Assembly (NCBI RefSeq): GCF_000455325.1
Contig: NZ_HG322954.1
Span: 163,291-206,000 of the forward strand
DNA length: 42,710 nt
Source of the DNA: Mycolicibacterium septicum DSM 44393
Lineage (GTDB): Bacteria > Actinomycetota > Actinomycetes > Mycobacteriales > Mycobacteriaceae
Reading direction: 5' to 3'
Part shown: piece by piece, positions 42,616 through 42,710 of the stretch
Numbering within the stretch: the first letter of the stretch is position 1
Layout: each line of letters begins with the position of its first letter
Program-made: the position numbers and the translations under genes
The notes under the pieces: generated by a model
What the model was told of the DNA's origin: nothing
Seen by the model: only the letters and a program-made list of their open reading frames with translations
Database searches by the model: none

Positions 42616-42657
42616 TTATCCACAGGCCGGACCCGAGCCGGGCCTGTTCATCCACAG
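42616..42657 (+). repeat. pair of DnaA-box-like motifs
   Basis: TTATCCACA (42616-42624) and TTCATCCACAG (42647-42657) are 31 bp apart in the same orientation. Two boxes are too few for a replication origin. Similar TTATCCACAG pairs occur upstream of repeated actinobacterial genes as I recall, so this may be the leader of a gene just outside the window. Confidence 0.45.
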
Positions 42658-42710
42658 CCGTGGAGGACGGGCCCGGCTTTGGGCGTTCCGTCCCGCACAA
42701 TCGGGCCTGG

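Larger units (their letters stand above)
42389..42710. other. right-edge region with mini-ORF and DnaA-box-like repeats
   Basis: No long gene. A 44-residue minus-strand frame (42447-42581, GTG start) ends in the protein-like LLRPGGYTPRDYR; it is too short to identify. At 42616-42624 lies TTATCCACA, the consensus DnaA box, and at 42647-42657 the near copy TTCATCCACAG on the same strand. GC-rich inverted pieces (CCCG/CGGG) surround them. Confidence 0.4.

Noticed and set aside
1..42710. CRISPR array, tRNA or rRNA genes, defence islands
   Set aside because: No regularly spaced repeats, cloverleaf-like or rRNA sequence was recognised on reading through; a covariance-model scan would settle RNA genes.

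Overview
The window looks like a chromosomal segment of a high-GC actinobacterium, most likely a mycobacterium in the broad sense. The reasons are an mce/yrbE lipid-import operon, an F420-type luciferase-like oxidoreductase, many acyl-CoA dehydrogenases, CYP153 alkane hydroxylase genes of mycobacterial type, frequent GTG starts and ATGA/GTGA stop-start overlaps. Species cannot be fixed from the sequence alone.

Layout. (1) Positions 1-5369, minus strand: an mce operon in the order yrbEA, yrbEB, mceA, mceB, mceC (mceC runs off the left edge). (2) 5809-10037, plus strand: aldehyde dehydrogenase, a CYP153A6-like P450 missing its N-terminal half, a [2Fe-2S] ferredoxin, an SCP-2 lipid-carrier protein and a zinc alcohol dehydrogenase. 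(3) 10070-12062: a divergent histidine kinase and response regulator; the regulator is frameshifted. (4) 12150-14044: a Baeyer-Villiger monooxygenase and an alpha/beta hydrolase, both clearly decayed. (5) 14361-18402: an apparently intact terminal alkane hydroxylase module (ferredoxin, full-length CYP153, ferredoxin reductase) with a divergent AraC-family regulator, followed by a frameshifted VOC protein. (6) 19254-27986, plus strand: a tightly overlapping operon of thiolase-like protein, DUF35 protein, LLM oxidoreductase, two tandem pairs of MaoC/hot-dog hydratase subunits, enoyl-CoA hydratase, TIGR03084-type protein, AtuA-like protein and SDR. (7) 28053-34482, minus strand: acyl-CoA carboxylase beta and alpha subunits, acyl-CoA dehydrogenase and acyl-CoA ligase; then, divergently, acyl-CoA dehydrogenase and enoyl-CoA hydratase (34601-36626). 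(8) 36746-39434: thioesterase, acyl-CoA dehydrogenase and SDR. (9) 39662-41795: an acyl-CoA dehydrogenase split by an IS256-family element with a 9-bp target duplication. (10) 41905-42710: small unrecognised ORFs and DnaA-box-like repeats.

How it fits together. The genes describe uptake (Mce) and terminal oxidation of a hydrophobic chain: CYP153 with ferredoxin and reductase makes the alcohol, the alcohol and aldehyde dehydrogenases make the acid, the ligase makes the CoA ester, and the dehydrogenase/hydratase/thiolase sets degrade it. The carboxylase, AtuA-like protein, dehydrogenases and hydratase resemble the acyclic terpene (Atu) and leucine (Liu) pathways that carboxylate a beta-methyl branch. 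The thiolase-like, DUF35 and MaoC set resembles the steroid side-chain retro-aldolase set. Having both in one block suggests catabolism of methyl-branched or isoprenoid chains, which is an inference. The ketone/ester branch (monooxygenase plus esterase) has decayed while the terminal-oxidation branch is kept.
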